From NCBI GenBank assembly GCA_041662605.1, contig JBAZSD010000017.1, positions 1 through 64,000 on the forward strand: a stretch of 64,000 bases of DNA, in the 5' to 3' direction. The notes below the pieces were generated by a model. The model did not search any database. It saw nothing but the letters and a program-made list of their open reading frames with translations, and was not told the DNA's origin. Made by a program: the position numbers and the translations under genes. How positions within the stretch are numbered: position 1 is the first letter of the stretch; every line of letters starts with the position of its first letter. Below, one piece after another: positions 52,861 through 61,741 of this stretch. This DNA comes from Desulfomonilaceae bacterium (lineage in GTDB: Bacteria > Desulfobacterota > Desulfomonilia > Desulfomonilales > Desulfomonilaceae).

Positions 52861-52902
52861 TTTTGGCGCGGATTAAGAACCTTATCTAAATTCGCGCCAA
52901 AA
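52861..52902. terminator. stem-loop after the SAP-like gene
   Basis: TTTTGGCGCG (52861-52870) and CGCGCCAAAA (52893-52902) form a perfect 10-bp stem with a 22-nt loop, 25 bp after the stop codon. A-runs rather than T-runs follow on the plus strand, so it is a structured transcript end rather than a textbook terminator. Confidence 0.5.
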
Positions 52903-53123
52903 AGTCATGTTTGTCACTTTACCCATCGAATTTCCATCGCTAATGCTTTACACGCCGTTTTTGCATCCGTCCGACACGGCGCCATTCAGTCATTGACTTA
53001 CAAATAGGTTTCTGCAAAAATTTTTGAATTGTAGAATGTTATCCAAGTCGGGAGTCACTGCCGGAGGCGGACATCATTCGTGATCAAATTAAATTTAGAA
53101 GAAGTCCTTGAAACGGAGGGACT

Positions 53124-53966
53124 ATGGCGAAAATTACGATTAACACACTGAGAGAAAAAAAGGCCAAAGGCGAAAAGATGACTTTTCTCACGGCCTATGA
53201 TTATCCTTTCGCAATTTTTGAGCAAAAAGCAGGGATAGATGTTGTCCTCGTTGGCGATTCAATGGGTATGGTAGTTCTAGGTTATAACTCTACACTGCCT
53301 GTGACCATGGATTTAATGATGCCACATGTGCAGGCCGTTCGGTTGGGCGCCCCTGATGTATATCTAGTAGGTGACATGCCATATATGAGCTACCAGATAT
53401 CGAAGTCCGAAGCGATCAGAAACGCCGGCAGGTTTATGGCCGAAGCCGGATGCGACGGAGTGAAACTTGAGGGCGGTAGAGAGATGGCTGAAACTGTTAG
53501 AAGTCTTACCGATGCTACCATACCTGTTATGGGACACATTGGTCTTACTCCTCAGGCGGCGGCCCAGTTGGGAGGATTCAAGGCCCAGGGAAGAGATTTA
53601 AAGACAGCCCAAAGACTCATTGAAGACGCCCGAATTCTTGAAGAAGCAGGAGTGACGAGTCTCCTCATGGAGGGTGTGCCTGCCGAACTGGCGGAAATAA
53701 TCACCAGACAGTCATCTGTCCCAACATTTGGCATAGGAGCTGGACCGCACTGTGACGGACAAGTTTTGGTTATTCATGACATGATTGGGATGTTCGATCG
53801 GTACACTCCTAAGTTTGTGAAGAGGTACAGGGAGATTGGAAATCAAATCATTGAAGCTCTTGAAGAATTCAAAAAGGATGTCACGGAAGGACAGTTTCCA
53901 GCAACAGAACACTGCTATTCAATGCCAAAGGAAGTGGCTGAGGAACTTGACCGTCTCTACAAATAA
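53124..53966 (+). CDS. panB: 3-methyl-2-oxobutanoate hydroxymethyltransferase
   Basis: 280 residues with GGAGG before the ATG. First step of the pantoate branch: transfer of a hydroxymethyl group from methylene-THF to ketoisovalerate. Signature parts: FLTAYDYPFA, VLVGDSMGMVVLGY, TLPVTMD, VKLEGG, VMGHIGLTPQ, and IGIGAGP-like FGIGAGPHCDGQVLV. The metal-binding Asp in VGDS and Glu in LEGG are kept. A panE-like gene follows 108 bp later. No panC occurs in the window, and panD is only a remnant at 2 kb. Confidence 0.96.
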   Translation: MAKITINTLREKKAKGEKMTFLTAYDYPFAIFEQKAGIDVVLVGDSMGMVVLGYNSTLPVTMDLMMPHVQAVRLGAPDVYLVGDMPYMSYQISKSEAIRNAGRFMAEAGCDGVKLEGGREMAETVRSLTDATIPVMGHIGLTPQAAAQLGGFKAQGRDLKTAQRLIEDARILEEAGVTSLLMEGVPAELAEIITRQSSVPTFGIGAGPHCDGQVLVIHDMIGMFDRYTPKFVKRYREIGNQIIEALEEFKKDVTEGQFPATEHCYSMPKEVAEELDRLYK

Positions 53967-54074
53967 TAGCCCCTTGGACGTGTCCAAGGTCGATTGACCT
54001 GTCTAGCGGAATATCGACCCGGCATAGCTAGGACACCGCAAACAAGAGTAATTCAATTAAATGGGATTTATTGT

Positions 54075-55001
54075 ATGAAAATCGCAATAATAGGAGCTGG
54101 CTCTCTTGGGTCGGTAATGGGTTCGTTGCTGTGGGAAGCCGGGCTGGACCCGATGCTCATAGAACGGAACCAAGATGAAGTCGATCATGTGAGGGAAAAT
54201 GGCATATGGATTGAGGGAGTTTCTGGCGATCGACTCGTTAAGCCTAGAATTTCCGTAGACACCGTCGAGCTGGAGAAGGCGGATCTTGTTATAGTATTGG
54301 TGAAATCCTACGACACTCGGGCCGCCTGTCAAACTATAGGCAAACTGATATCCGACCAAAGCGCCATTATAACGGTTCAAAATGGAGTTGGAAATTTCGA
54401 GATACTAAATCAGGCTTTCCCAGGCCAAGTCTTGATAGGCGTTACTACAATGGGGGCAATGACGCTCGGATTGGGTATGGTTCGGCATACTGGATTCGGT
54501 CCCACACATATCGGTGAAGTAGATGGTCGACTCTCAGATCGGGCGGTTGCGGTAGGACGCGCTCTTCAAATGATGAACGGAGGGCCGGTTGATGTTGTCG
54601 ATAACGCCCTAGGTTCGGTTTGGTCGAAACTGATCATAAACGCGTCCATTAATGCTCCCGGAACATTGCTTCGGCTCCGTAACGGCGACTTGCCGATTAC
54701 TGACGAAGGACGAACTTTGATAAGAAGGATTGTTCACGAATGTGTAAACCTAGCGAACGCTAAAGGGATCAATTTGATTTATGATGATCCTGAGGATCAA
54801 GTGATCAAAGTTTGTGAGGGGACGGCTGGAAACTTGAATTCTATGTTCCAGGACGTCATGGCTTGTAGAAGAACAGAGATTGACTTTATAAACGGAGCTG
54901 TGGCCTCGCAAGCAAAAGCTCTTGGACTGGAGGCCCCTGTGAATGAGACTCTGGCTTTGTTAATCAAGTCCATGGAATCCACCTATGGGATCCGGGTTTA
55001 G
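54075..55001 (+). CDS. panE: ketopantoate reductase family protein
   Basis: 308 residues from the ATG at 54075, where the NADP-binding strand begins (KIAIIGAGSLGSVMG); the frame is open further left but without homology, and no clear ribosome site precedes either. N-terminal Rossmann domain with LVIVLVKSYDT and TVQNGVGN; C-terminal helical domain with the catalytic Lys in SVWSKLIINASINAPGTL and a late Glu/Ser region RRTEIDFINGAV. It reduces ketopantoate to pantoate with NADPH. Position behind panB supports that role, although the family also includes other 2-ketoacid reductases. Confidence 0.9.
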   Translation: MKIAIIGAGSLGSVMGSLLWEAGLDPMLIERNQDEVDHVRENGIWIEGVSGDRLVKPRISVDTVELEKADLVIVLVKSYDTRAACQTIGKLISDQSAIITVQNGVGNFEILNQAFPGQVLIGVTTMGAMTLGLGMVRHTGFGPTHIGEVDGRLSDRAVAVGRALQMMNGGPVDVVDNALGSVWSKLIINASINAPGTLLRLRNGDLPITDEGRTLIRRIVHECVNLANAKGINLIYDDPEDQVIKVCEGTAGNLNSMFQDVMACRRTEIDFINGAVASQAKALGLEAPVNETLALLIKSMESTYGIRV

Positions 55002-55037
55002 AACTAGGTAAATCTTTTAAACTCGGGAAAAAACGAT

Positions 55038-55077
55038 AAGGACGTCGGTCCCACTTAGGGCGACGTCCTTTTTTTTT
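55038..55077 (+). terminator. intrinsic terminator of the pan genes
   Basis: AAGGACGTCG (55038-55047) pairs with CGACGTCCTT (55061-55070) around a 13-nt loop, followed by a run of T to 55077. It also lies 16 bp beyond the stop of the convergent secreted-protein gene and may serve both strands. Confidence 0.9.
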
Positions 55078-55092
55078 CAGATAGCGATGGGA

Positions 55093-56052
55093 CTAAAAAA
55101 GTGAGCTTATGAAAGCGAATGGCAGCCCGATAATTTCGACTGCTGTTGACAGCAAATCAGCCCCTGACGCATCGTCTCTTTGGTCTGATGGGTAGGGCGA
55201 CGGCGCTGTAACAGGAGCGCTTGCAGGGGCTAGTTTTATCGTGACGCCATCTCTTACAATCCTGTCACCCATATTAGGCGCTCCGAGCGAAGGCCGAGGA
55301 GCTGATGTGACATAATGGGACGGCATCATCCCGTTGGGGGCGTTTGTAGACGCATTGAAACGGGAAGGGGCGCAGATTGTAGGTGATGTCGGGAAATTAC
55401 GGTTTTCATATGTTCCTGCCGGGAGTCTCCAGGAATTCTGGGTCAATGGATGAACCTTACGAATTGGTTTAGGCGAAACTGCGTATTGAGGTCCTGGCGA
55501 AACTTTCCTTATCTTTGTCGCGGCAGGTTTTTTGGAAGTCTTCTTTGGTTCCGCGACTGCCGTCACTTTTTCTTTAACGGGTTTAGCCTCTGTCACCACA
55601 GGCTTGGCCTCAATCTCCTTCGTTGGCTCAGACTTTTGTGGAGGCGGAGAAAGCACCAAGTCTTTTTCCAGATCGCCTTCCAGGTCCATGGAATCCTGTC
55701 TCGCTTCGGCGACAAGACCGGAAGTTCCAAGTCCAACTGCTTCGACACGAGGCGGAGGCGCCATAGCTGCGCTTGATTTGGGCTTGAACGCGATCGCTGG
55801 ACGAGCGCTCACACGTTGATCGGAGTTTGCAGCCACATTTTCGGCCTTTAGGTTTATTGACTGCGTATCCTCATCTACAATGGTCTTAAGTCCGGATTTG
55901 TACTCTGCTTTGACTACCGCGCCAGGTTTCAGATACAGGGGAGTCGACGCCTGACTCGCCGCCGCGTTCGCTAGCGCTCCGAGATTCCCGGCGCAAACCC
56001 ACGACGCCGTCAATATCAGGATGACCGCGGTAAATGACAATTTTTTTAACAT
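55093..56052 (-). CDS. secreted low-complexity protein of unknown function
   Basis: 319 residues with AAAGGAGA before the ATG. A signal peptide (LSFTAVILILTASWVCA) is followed by a Pro/Lys/Ala/Glu-rich chain with little predicted fold: PPPQKSEPTKEIEAKPVV, TEAKPVKEKVTAVAEPKK. The C-terminal ~25 residues are hydrophobic (LLSTAVEIIGLPFAFISSLF). Periplasmic or envelope-spanning role, such as a TonB-like linker, is possible but unproven. No family recognised. Confidence 0.65.
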   Translation of the reverse strand: MLKKLSFTAVILILTASWVCAGNLGALANAAASQASTPLYLKPGAVVKAEYKSGLKTIVDEDTQSINLKAENVAANSDQRVSARPAIAFKPKSSAAMAPPPRVEAVGLGTSGLVAEARQDSMDLEGDLEKDLVLSPPPQKSEPTKEIEAKPVVTEAKPVKEKVTAVAEPKKTSKKPAATKIRKVSPGPQYAVSPKPIRKVHPLTQNSWRLPAGTYENRNFPTSPTICAPSRFNASTNAPNGMMPSHYVTSAPRPSLGAPNMGDRIVRDGVTIKLAPASAPVTAPSPYPSDQRDDASGADLLSTAVEIIGLPFAFISSLF

Positions 56053-56605
56053 GAGAATGTCTCCTTTCGCCAGACCACCCTGACGGAGGGTCTATTGAAA
56101 AATTGGAATTTGACGGGTGGGTTGAATGCTCCCTCCTCCCCGATCGATAGGAGGGGCATAGCATAACAAATACCGTGTGTCAACAGAATGTTATCTATAA
56201 TAATTAAAGTAATAGATTATGTATAAATGACTATGCGTTAAAATATTATGACTTTATTTGGTTGATTGTCTTTGAGATATGTCCAATCCGATGAAACGCC
56301 TTTTGCAGGCACGAGAGTCCATGACTCAATCTGAATCAGTATAGATAACTCACTGTTATCAGAAGGTTAATTAGTATCTTCCTGTTTGGAGTGAGCTTTT
56401 CGTCCCATATACGTTCCTGGTGACTTTTGGATTTCAAAAAGGTCTAAAACGCGCCTCATGGGCTGAAAGCTGACAATCACTCGTAGTTTAAGAATTAGTA
56501 AAATCAATATGATATGCGTATTAGGTTAACTTGCTTGACAAAAAAAATATCGGCTGGAATATCACCCACCTAGGTCTCGCGGACTTAAACTTCCTGATTT
56601 TGTTC

Positions 56606-56632
56606 TTGACACACTATATGTTGTGGTAATAA
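56606..56632 (+). promoter_or_regulatory. nrdD promoter with NrdR box between -35 and -10
   Basis: TTGACA at 56606-56611 and TAATAA at 56627-56632 frame ACACTATATGTTGTGG (56611-56626), which matches 14 of 16 positions of the NrdR-box consensus (ACACWATATWTWGTGT). NrdR represses ribonucleotide reductase genes from pairs of such boxes; a much weaker second candidate lies about 33 bp downstream (56644). The next gene on this strand is nrdD. Confidence 0.65.
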
Positions 56633-56900
56633 GAGTTAGCTCCACAAAATGAGCTGTTTTGGTGGATGAATGCAGCGCTTCTACCGGTTTGGTTTCAACA
56701 GGTTCCGGTAGTTTTCTCGAGTCACTATCAGCTTTCGAAGTATTTTCGTTGAAAACATAGGAGTAGGTAACCATCGTTGATTAGCTTGCGATTTTAGCAA
56801 GCTAATCAAGGGATAGGTTTCTAGAGATATAAACCCGTTATAACAAATTATTATTACTCTATTAATTGGTTACATAATTTACCCAAGAAAGGGGAATCAT
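56633..56900 (+). other. long nrdD leader with strong stem-loop
   Basis: About 265 nt between the NrdR-box promoter and the nrdD start. TTGATTAGCTTGC (56777-56789) and its exact complement GCAAGCTAATCAA (56797-56809) form a 13-bp hairpin with a 7-nt loop. Before it lies a possible 28-codon open frame starting ATGAATGCAG at 56666, ending 25 bp before the hairpin. No T-run follows, so it is not a simple terminator. It resembles no riboswitch class known to me. The remaining 56160-56600 is AT-rich and without visible genes. Confidence 0.5.
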
Positions 56901-59006
56901 ATGGCTAGCGTGGCGGAATTGAATGAATTCAGAAAAGATGCGCAAAAAAGATACGAAACCACTGACATGGCCCTCTTTGTTAGGACCTCAAGCGAGGCCA
57001 TGGATGGGTGGGATACGACTCGGATAGTTGACGCTCTGCTGAAAGAGACGTTTATTGACGGTGGCACTGCGGAAGAGATCAGCCTCGAAGTTGAAAACGA
57101 TATCAAGAGAAGTGGAATTAAGGTTATAACCGCTCCTCTTGTCCGTGAAATGGTTAACGCAAAATTGCTTGAGCGCGGTTTGGAATCGGCCCGCAGACTC
57201 CACACGAGATTGGGATCTCCACTTTATGATGTAGATGAGCTTATCACACGGCCCAACAAGGAAAATGCAAATGTACCCCATGGCCCTGAGGCCACAAACC
57301 TGACTTTGGCCGAGAACATAAAAAAAGAGTATGCGTTGTTGACGGTATTCGATCAGACGGTCGGAGACGCCCACATGCGTGGGGATATTCATCTTCATGA
57401 CCTTGGTTTTATCGATAGGCCATACTGTTCAGGTCAATCCCTTGAGTATATTAAGAAATTCGGCCTCAATTTGCCGAATTCTCTGGCCATGGCCAACCCG
57501 GCGAAGCACCCTGAAGTTCTTTTAGCCCACATGGTGAAATTCGCGGCGGCTCTTCAAAGTCATTTTGCCGGAGCTATAGGCTGGGACGCCGTGAACCTGT
57601 TTTTCGCTCCTTACTTGAGGGGGCTTGACGACAGTGAAGTCCGACAACTGGCTCAAATGTTGATTTTTGAATTTTCTCAGCAGGCAGTAGCTCGAGGTGG
57701 ACAGGCCATCTTTACAGACATTAATCTGTATTGGGAGATTCCCAAACACTTTGAGAACGTTCCTGCGATTGGACCAGGTGGGGTGTTCACCGGTCTTACT
57801 TACGCGGACTATTTACCGGAAGCGCAAAAATTTGTGTGGACGCTATTTGACGTATATCGAGAAGGTGACGGCGCGGGAAGACCTTTCTTTTTTCCAAAAC
57901 CTTTGGTTCACATAACCGAGAAATTCTTTTTGACTCCTGGCCATGAAGCTTTCTTACGCCACATCTGTGACATAGCGTCCGAAAAAGGCAACACGTATTT
58001 CGTTTTTGATCGGGGAGAAACGGCTAAAATTTCAGAATGCTGCCGCCTATCCTTCAAGCTGGAAAAAAGCGATCTTGATGACGCTAAACAGCCCTGGAAG
58101 ATGCGATACTCAGCGATGCAGAATGTGACTGTGAATCTTCCGCGGATTGCCTATGAGGCCAAAGGCGATGATTCTAAACTGTTTTCTATTTTGACTGAGA
58201 GAATCTGTATTGCCGCAGAAGCTCACATGGAGAAAAAGCGATTTATCGAAAGACTGTTGGCTTTGGGTGAAACCGGTCCGCTGGCCTTGTTAACAATGGA
58301 TAGGGACGAGGAGCCTTACTTGAGAATGCGAAGGGTAACCTACTTGATTGGTATGGTGGGATTGAACGAGATGGTTCAGTTTCACACTGGGGAAGAATTG
58401 CATGAAAGTGAAGCTGCTCTCAAGTTCGGTTTGAAAGTCATCGCCCACATGAATCTCACTTCCGCCAGGCTTGGCAGGAAACACAACATGAGGTTTGTAC
58501 TCGAGCAGACTCCTGCCGAAAGCACAGCTTACAGGTTCGCTAAACTTGACATGAAGCAATTTCGCGAGGCTGAATCAGTGGTGAAGGGAAATTTGAGCAC
58601 CGAAGAAATTTACTATACCAACTCCACTCTATTCAATGTTTCGGCGCCTTTAGACGCCATAGCCAGAGTAAAGAGAGAAGGGCTGTTTCATCCATTGATC
58701 GAAGCAGGATCTTTGACTCATATCTGGCTGGGTGAAACAAGGCCCAATCCGGACTCTCTGGCCAACTTTGTGATCAAGATATTCAGAAATACCCAGAACG
58801 ATCAGGTCGCGTTTTCTCCGGAACTTACCACCTGTGTTTCCTGCGGACGAACTACCAGAGGGCTTCATGATTCTTGCCAGTACTGTCAGTCGACAAAGGT
58901 GGAACAGATTACCCGTATCACTGGATACTTCACCAAGGTGTCGAGCTGGAACAAGGGTAAGAGGGGAGAACTTAAAGATAGGTACAAAAACACCATTCTG
59001 AAATGA
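56901..59006 (+). CDS. nrdD: anaerobic (class III) ribonucleoside-triphosphate reductase
   Basis: 701 residues with AAAGGGG before the ATG. It makes deoxyribonucleotides without oxygen through a glycyl radical. The N-terminal ~90 residues look like an ATP-cone regulatory domain (WDTTRIVDALLKE). The body has the expected MRGDIHLHDLGF, ARGGQAIFTDIN and FDRGETAKISECCR. The zinc site is CVSC (~644) and CQYC (~658). The radical Gly is Gly675 in RITGYFTKVSSW, near the C-terminus. It resembles the archaeal/Thermotoga type rather than E. coli NrdD. It is followed by a redoxin and nrdG, with an upstream NrdR box. Confidence 0.96.
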   Translation: MASVAELNEFRKDAQKRYETTDMALFVRTSSEAMDGWDTTRIVDALLKETFIDGGTAEEISLEVENDIKRSGIKVITAPLVREMVNAKLLERGLESARRLHTRLGSPLYDVDELITRPNKENANVPHGPEATNLTLAENIKKEYALLTVFDQTVGDAHMRGDIHLHDLGFIDRPYCSGQSLEYIKKFGLNLPNSLAMANPAKHPEVLLAHMVKFAAALQSHFAGAIGWDAVNLFFAPYLRGLDDSEVRQLAQMLIFEFSQQAVARGGQAIFTDINLYWEIPKHFENVPAIGPGGVFTGLTYADYLPEAQKFVWTLFDVYREGDGAGRPFFFPKPLVHITEKFFLTPGHEAFLRHICDIASEKGNTYFVFDRGETAKISECCRLSFKLEKSDLDDAKQPWKMRYSAMQNVTVNLPRIAYEAKGDDSKLFSILTERICIAAEAHMEKKRFIERLLALGETGPLALLTMDRDEEPYLRMRRVTYLIGMVGLNEMVQFHTGEELHESEAALKFGLKVIAHMNLTSARLGRKHNMRFVLEQTPAESTAYRFAKLDMKQFREAESVVKGNLSTEEIYYTNSTLFNVSAPLDAIARVKREGLFHPLIEAGSLTHIWLGETRPNPDSLANFVIKIFRNTQNDQVAFSPELTTCVSCGRTTRGLHDSCQYCQSTKVEQITRITGYFTKVSSWNKGKRGELKDRYKNTILK

Positions 59007-59075
59007 TTCTTAACGATCACGAAGCGCATCTAGAGTCATTTCAAAAAGTGAGTTTTCACCCTAATAACAACCTGG

Positions 59076-59094
59076 GGCCGCCACTGGGGCGGCC
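59076..59094 (+). other. GC-rich stem-loop between nrdD and the redoxin gene
   Basis: GGCCGCC-ACTGG-GGCGGCC, a perfect 7-bp stem with 5-nt loop and no T-run. In an operon such a structure could protect the nrdD transcript or tune downstream expression. Confidence 0.4.
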
Positions 59095-59121
59095 TCACTC
59101 TGCCAAAGTAGGAGGCTAGTT

Positions 59122-59373
59122 TTGACATATTTATTTACGAAACAGGGATGCGGTAAATGTGATTGGGTTAAGGACCAGGTTGACCTCGAGAAGTTATCTG
59201 ACGTCAAGGTCATGCAACTCGATTCTCAAAATTCGGAGGCCCTTGCCCTTCTAGCCTACTACGAGTGTGTGGCTCTTTCAGAAAAGAAGCTACCCATATT
59301 GGTTTCAGATGACAGTGCCGTTATTACGAGTGTTGGAGAAATAAGAAATTACCTTGTCAATTTGAATGTGTGA
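59122..59373 (+). CDS. NrdH/glutaredoxin-like small redoxin
   Basis: 83 residues from a TTG with GGAGG 6 nt upstream. Thioredoxin fold with active site GCGKC at residues 10-13 (YLFTKQGCGKCDWVK), a cis-Pro loop (KKLPILVSDD) and a final helix. Class III reductases of one subgroup take electrons from a thioredoxin or NrdH-type protein instead of formate. Its place between nrdD and nrdG fits it as the dedicated electron donor. CGKC is unusual; NrdH normally has CMQC/CVQC and glutaredoxin CPYC. Confidence 0.8.
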   Translation: MTYLFTKQGCGKCDWVKDQVDLEKLSDVKVMQLDSQNSEALALLAYYECVALSEKKLPILVSDDSAVITSVGEIRNYLVNLNV

Positions 59374-59479
59374 TTTCTCCTGTTTAAGCGAAGATGAAGC
59401 AAAGCCGGAAGTTTGATTCTTGTTTGGTTGCTCAGGATAGGCGCAGTTCTATGGAACAAATGTTGAACTGGTGGGAACA

Positions 59480-60193
59480 ATGAACATCCCGAAAATAAAA
59501 GGGTTTTTGCCGTTGTCCATGTTAGATTGGCCCGGAAAGGTTTCCTCGGTCATTTTTCTCGGTGGGTGCCCTTTTCGGTGTCCTTTCTGCCACAACCATG
59601 AATTGGCGCTTTCTCCTGAAAAGCTTCCGGATCAATCTTTGGATTACGTTATCAGCTTTCTTAAGGAGAGGGCGAAGTGGATCGACGGGATCACTGTTAC
59701 AGGAGGAGAACCGACTTGCCACGAGGGGCTACCGCGCCTTCTGGAGAGGTTTAAGGATCTTAGGCTGTCAGTGAAACTCGATACAAACGGCTCGAACCCA
59801 CGGATGCTGGAGCGCCTGCTTAAAGAGGACTTGATCAGCGCCGTTTCGATGGATATCAAAGCGCCTTTGGACCCCCTTCTGTACTCAAAATTGGCGGGCG
59901 TTTCAGTCAACATGGGAAGCATAAGTAAGAGTATTGAGATTCTGAAAAAATCGGATATCGTTGTTTTTTTCAGGACCACAGTGATTCCTGGGTTCATAGG
60001 CGAACAAGAACTCCAGCTAATCAAGGACCAACTAGGCGATATTACATGCTATTCAATTCAAAGATTCCGTAACAAAGATACGTTGGACCCTGAATTCAAA
60101 AAAATACCGGATTTGGATCTGGGTGTCTTTGACTATCTTCAGCTAAAATTTGCACAGACCGATTTGCACCCGGCGCCTTATTGCATGAACTGA
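59480..60193 (+). CDS. nrdG: anaerobic RNR-activating radical SAM enzyme
   Basis: 237 residues from the ATG at 59480 (GGTGG upstream); a GTG 9 bp earlier is also in frame. Radical SAM signature CPFRCPFC (Cys at ~30, 34, 37) binds the [4Fe-4S] cluster, GGEP (TVTGGEPT) binds SAM. It generates the glycyl radical on NrdD. Length and text match the longer pyruvate-formate-lyase-activase-like NrdG proteins of archaea and anaerobes. It ends the nrdD-redoxin-nrdG set. Confidence 0.94.
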   Translation: MNIPKIKGFLPLSMLDWPGKVSSVIFLGGCPFRCPFCHNHELALSPEKLPDQSLDYVISFLKERAKWIDGITVTGGEPTCHEGLPRLLERFKDLRLSVKLDTNGSNPRMLERLLKEDLISAVSMDIKAPLDPLLYSKLAGVSVNMGSISKSIEILKKSDIVVFFRTTVIPGFIGEQELQLIKDQLGDITCYSIQRFRNKDTLDPEFKKIPDLDLGVFDYLQLKFAQTDLHPAPYCMN

Positions 60194-60292
60194 ACAAAAC
60201 CCGGAAAAACAATTCGTATTTATTCCCATGAAAAAACGATATATGTTAACTGATCAGGATCCTTATCAGTGAATTAGCTCAAAATCATTGGG

Positions 60293-61069
60293 TCACATGC
60301 CCCAACCACCTGTGACTTCCAGAACCGCTCCAGTTATAAACCCGGCCTCATCGGACAACAGGAAAGATATTGGCGCTGCGATCTCATCGGGGTCGGCCAT
60401 ACGTCCCATGGGGGTTTCTCGGATGAAAGCTTCCTGATATTTCGGGCTCATCATGTCCCTGATTGTCGGTGTTGCCGTCAAGCCCGGCATTACTGCGTTG
60501 ACTCGTATCCCTTGAGACGCGAATTCTCTTGCAAGCGCTTTGGTGAGTCCTACGAGACCAGCCTTTGCAGTGCAATATGGCGATTCCCCTTTTGTCCCAA
60601 CTTTTCCATAAATCGATGAGAGATTTACGATGCGTCCGTCACCCTGCCTAATCATTAAAGGGACACATTCCTTTACGCAATTAACCGTACCCATTATGTG
60701 AACACTAAATACGTCCAGAAAACTCTTGTCAGAAAGTTTCAAGAACCCTCCGGGCCGGTCGAGCCCAGCGTTATTCACAAGTATATCCAACCTGTTAAGG
60801 ATTGAAGACATTTTCTGAATGCAATCATGAACCTGCTGAGGGTTCGATACGTCGGCCTGAAGGGCGAGGCCAGAGCCTCCAGCGTTTTGAATCAGTTCGA
60901 TAGTTTCCTCGGCAGAGCTAATATTCCAATCAAGGACCCCGACAAATGCCCCCTCGCTCGCTAGTCTTAGCGACACGGCGCGACCTATACCTTGACCCGC
61001 CCCTGTAACAATACCAACCTTTCCCTTAAAGCGATTGCAATGGAAGTTTCCATTAATTTTTTCTGACAT
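60293..61069 (-). CDS. SDR-family oxidoreductase (FabG-like)
   Basis: 258 residues; the ATG at about 61069 is preferred over an in-frame TTG 6 bp earlier, with GAGGG upstream. Classical SDR: GAGQGIGRAVSL cofactor loop, LDWN at the end of strand 2 (Asp suggests NAD), NNAG, catalytic Ser (NLSSIYG), Tyr and Lys (SPYCTAKAG), and C-terminal GFITGAVLEVTGGWGM. Most like 3-oxoacyl-ACP or 3-hydroxyacyl-CoA dehydrogenases; the substrate cannot be assigned. It stands alone, convergent with nrdG. Confidence 0.88.
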   Translation of the reverse strand: MSEKINGNFHCNRFKGKVGIVTGAGQGIGRAVSLRLASEGAFVGVLDWNISSAEETIELIQNAGGSGLALQADVSNPQQVHDCIQKMSSILNRLDILVNNAGLDRPGGFLKLSDKSFLDVFSVHIMGTVNCVKECVPLMIRQGDGRIVNLSSIYGKVGTKGESPYCTAKAGLVGLTKALAREFASQGIRVNAVMPGLTATPTIRDMMSPKYQEAFIRETPMGRMADPDEIAAPISFLLSDEAGFITGAVLEVTGGWGM

Positions 61070-61368
61070 GGTCAAACATCCCTCTTTCGAAAGGCGATCA
61101 AAAACTCGATTTATTTGTAAGTGGAGTCGTTTAACTCAGCTTAGCAAGACGATTCATATCAAACAAGCGCGTTTATATAATCTTTGAGATTTCGACCCAA
61201 GAGTCCAGCATAAAGTAGAGGATAATGAACGGGGGTTGGAACAACCTTCCAAGGAAAGCAGAGGAATTGAGTTTTTGACCTGTTTTAAATCTGTTTTGGA
61301 TCTTGACAATATCACGCCGGAATGTTTCAATTATTCGCTTTGTTACCGTATTCCATGATGGAGAGTTC

Positions 61369-61740
61369 ATGAAGATCCGGGAAATGATCGAAATACTGCA
61401 GGGGAAGGTCCTTGTTGAGAATCACGGCCCGGATGAAGAATTACCCATTGGGGGAGCCGCTGATCTCATGAGTGATGTCCTGGCGTTCGGGTCAGAAGGC
61501 ATGGCTCTGCTCACAGGTCTGACCAATCCTCAGGTCGTGCGTACGGCCGAGATGGCCGGAATTAACGTAATCGTTATCGTTCGGGACAAGACTCCTCCTC
61601 CTGAAACCCTTGATCTGGCGCGCGATTTGGGGATAACACTGATGCGAACCGGTTATACGATGTATGAGGCGTGTGGCAGACTGTATAAAGGGGGGCTTCC
61701 CGGCCTTGGTCTGGTGAAAATAGAGAACGATTCGTGGTGA
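61369..61740 (+). CDS. DRTGG-domain protein
   Basis: 123 residues from the ATG at 61369 with GGAG 6 nt upstream. The DRTGG fold covers most of it: ELPIGGAADLMSDVLAF, then LTGLTNPQVVRTAEMAGINVIVIV. Such small proteins are found beside NADH:quinone oxidoreductase or Fe-hydrogenase genes in Clostridia and Desulfobacterota, commonly paired with a CBS-ATPase protein as here. They are thought to sense a nucleotide or ligand; no catalysis is known. The next gene starts 1 bp after its stop. Confidence 0.82.
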   Translation: MKIREMIEILQGKVLVENHGPDEELPIGGAADLMSDVLAFGSEGMALLTGLTNPQVVRTAEMAGINVIVIVRDKTPPPETLDLARDLGITLMRTGYTMYEACGRLYKGGLPGLGLVKIENDSW

Positions 61741-61741
61741 T

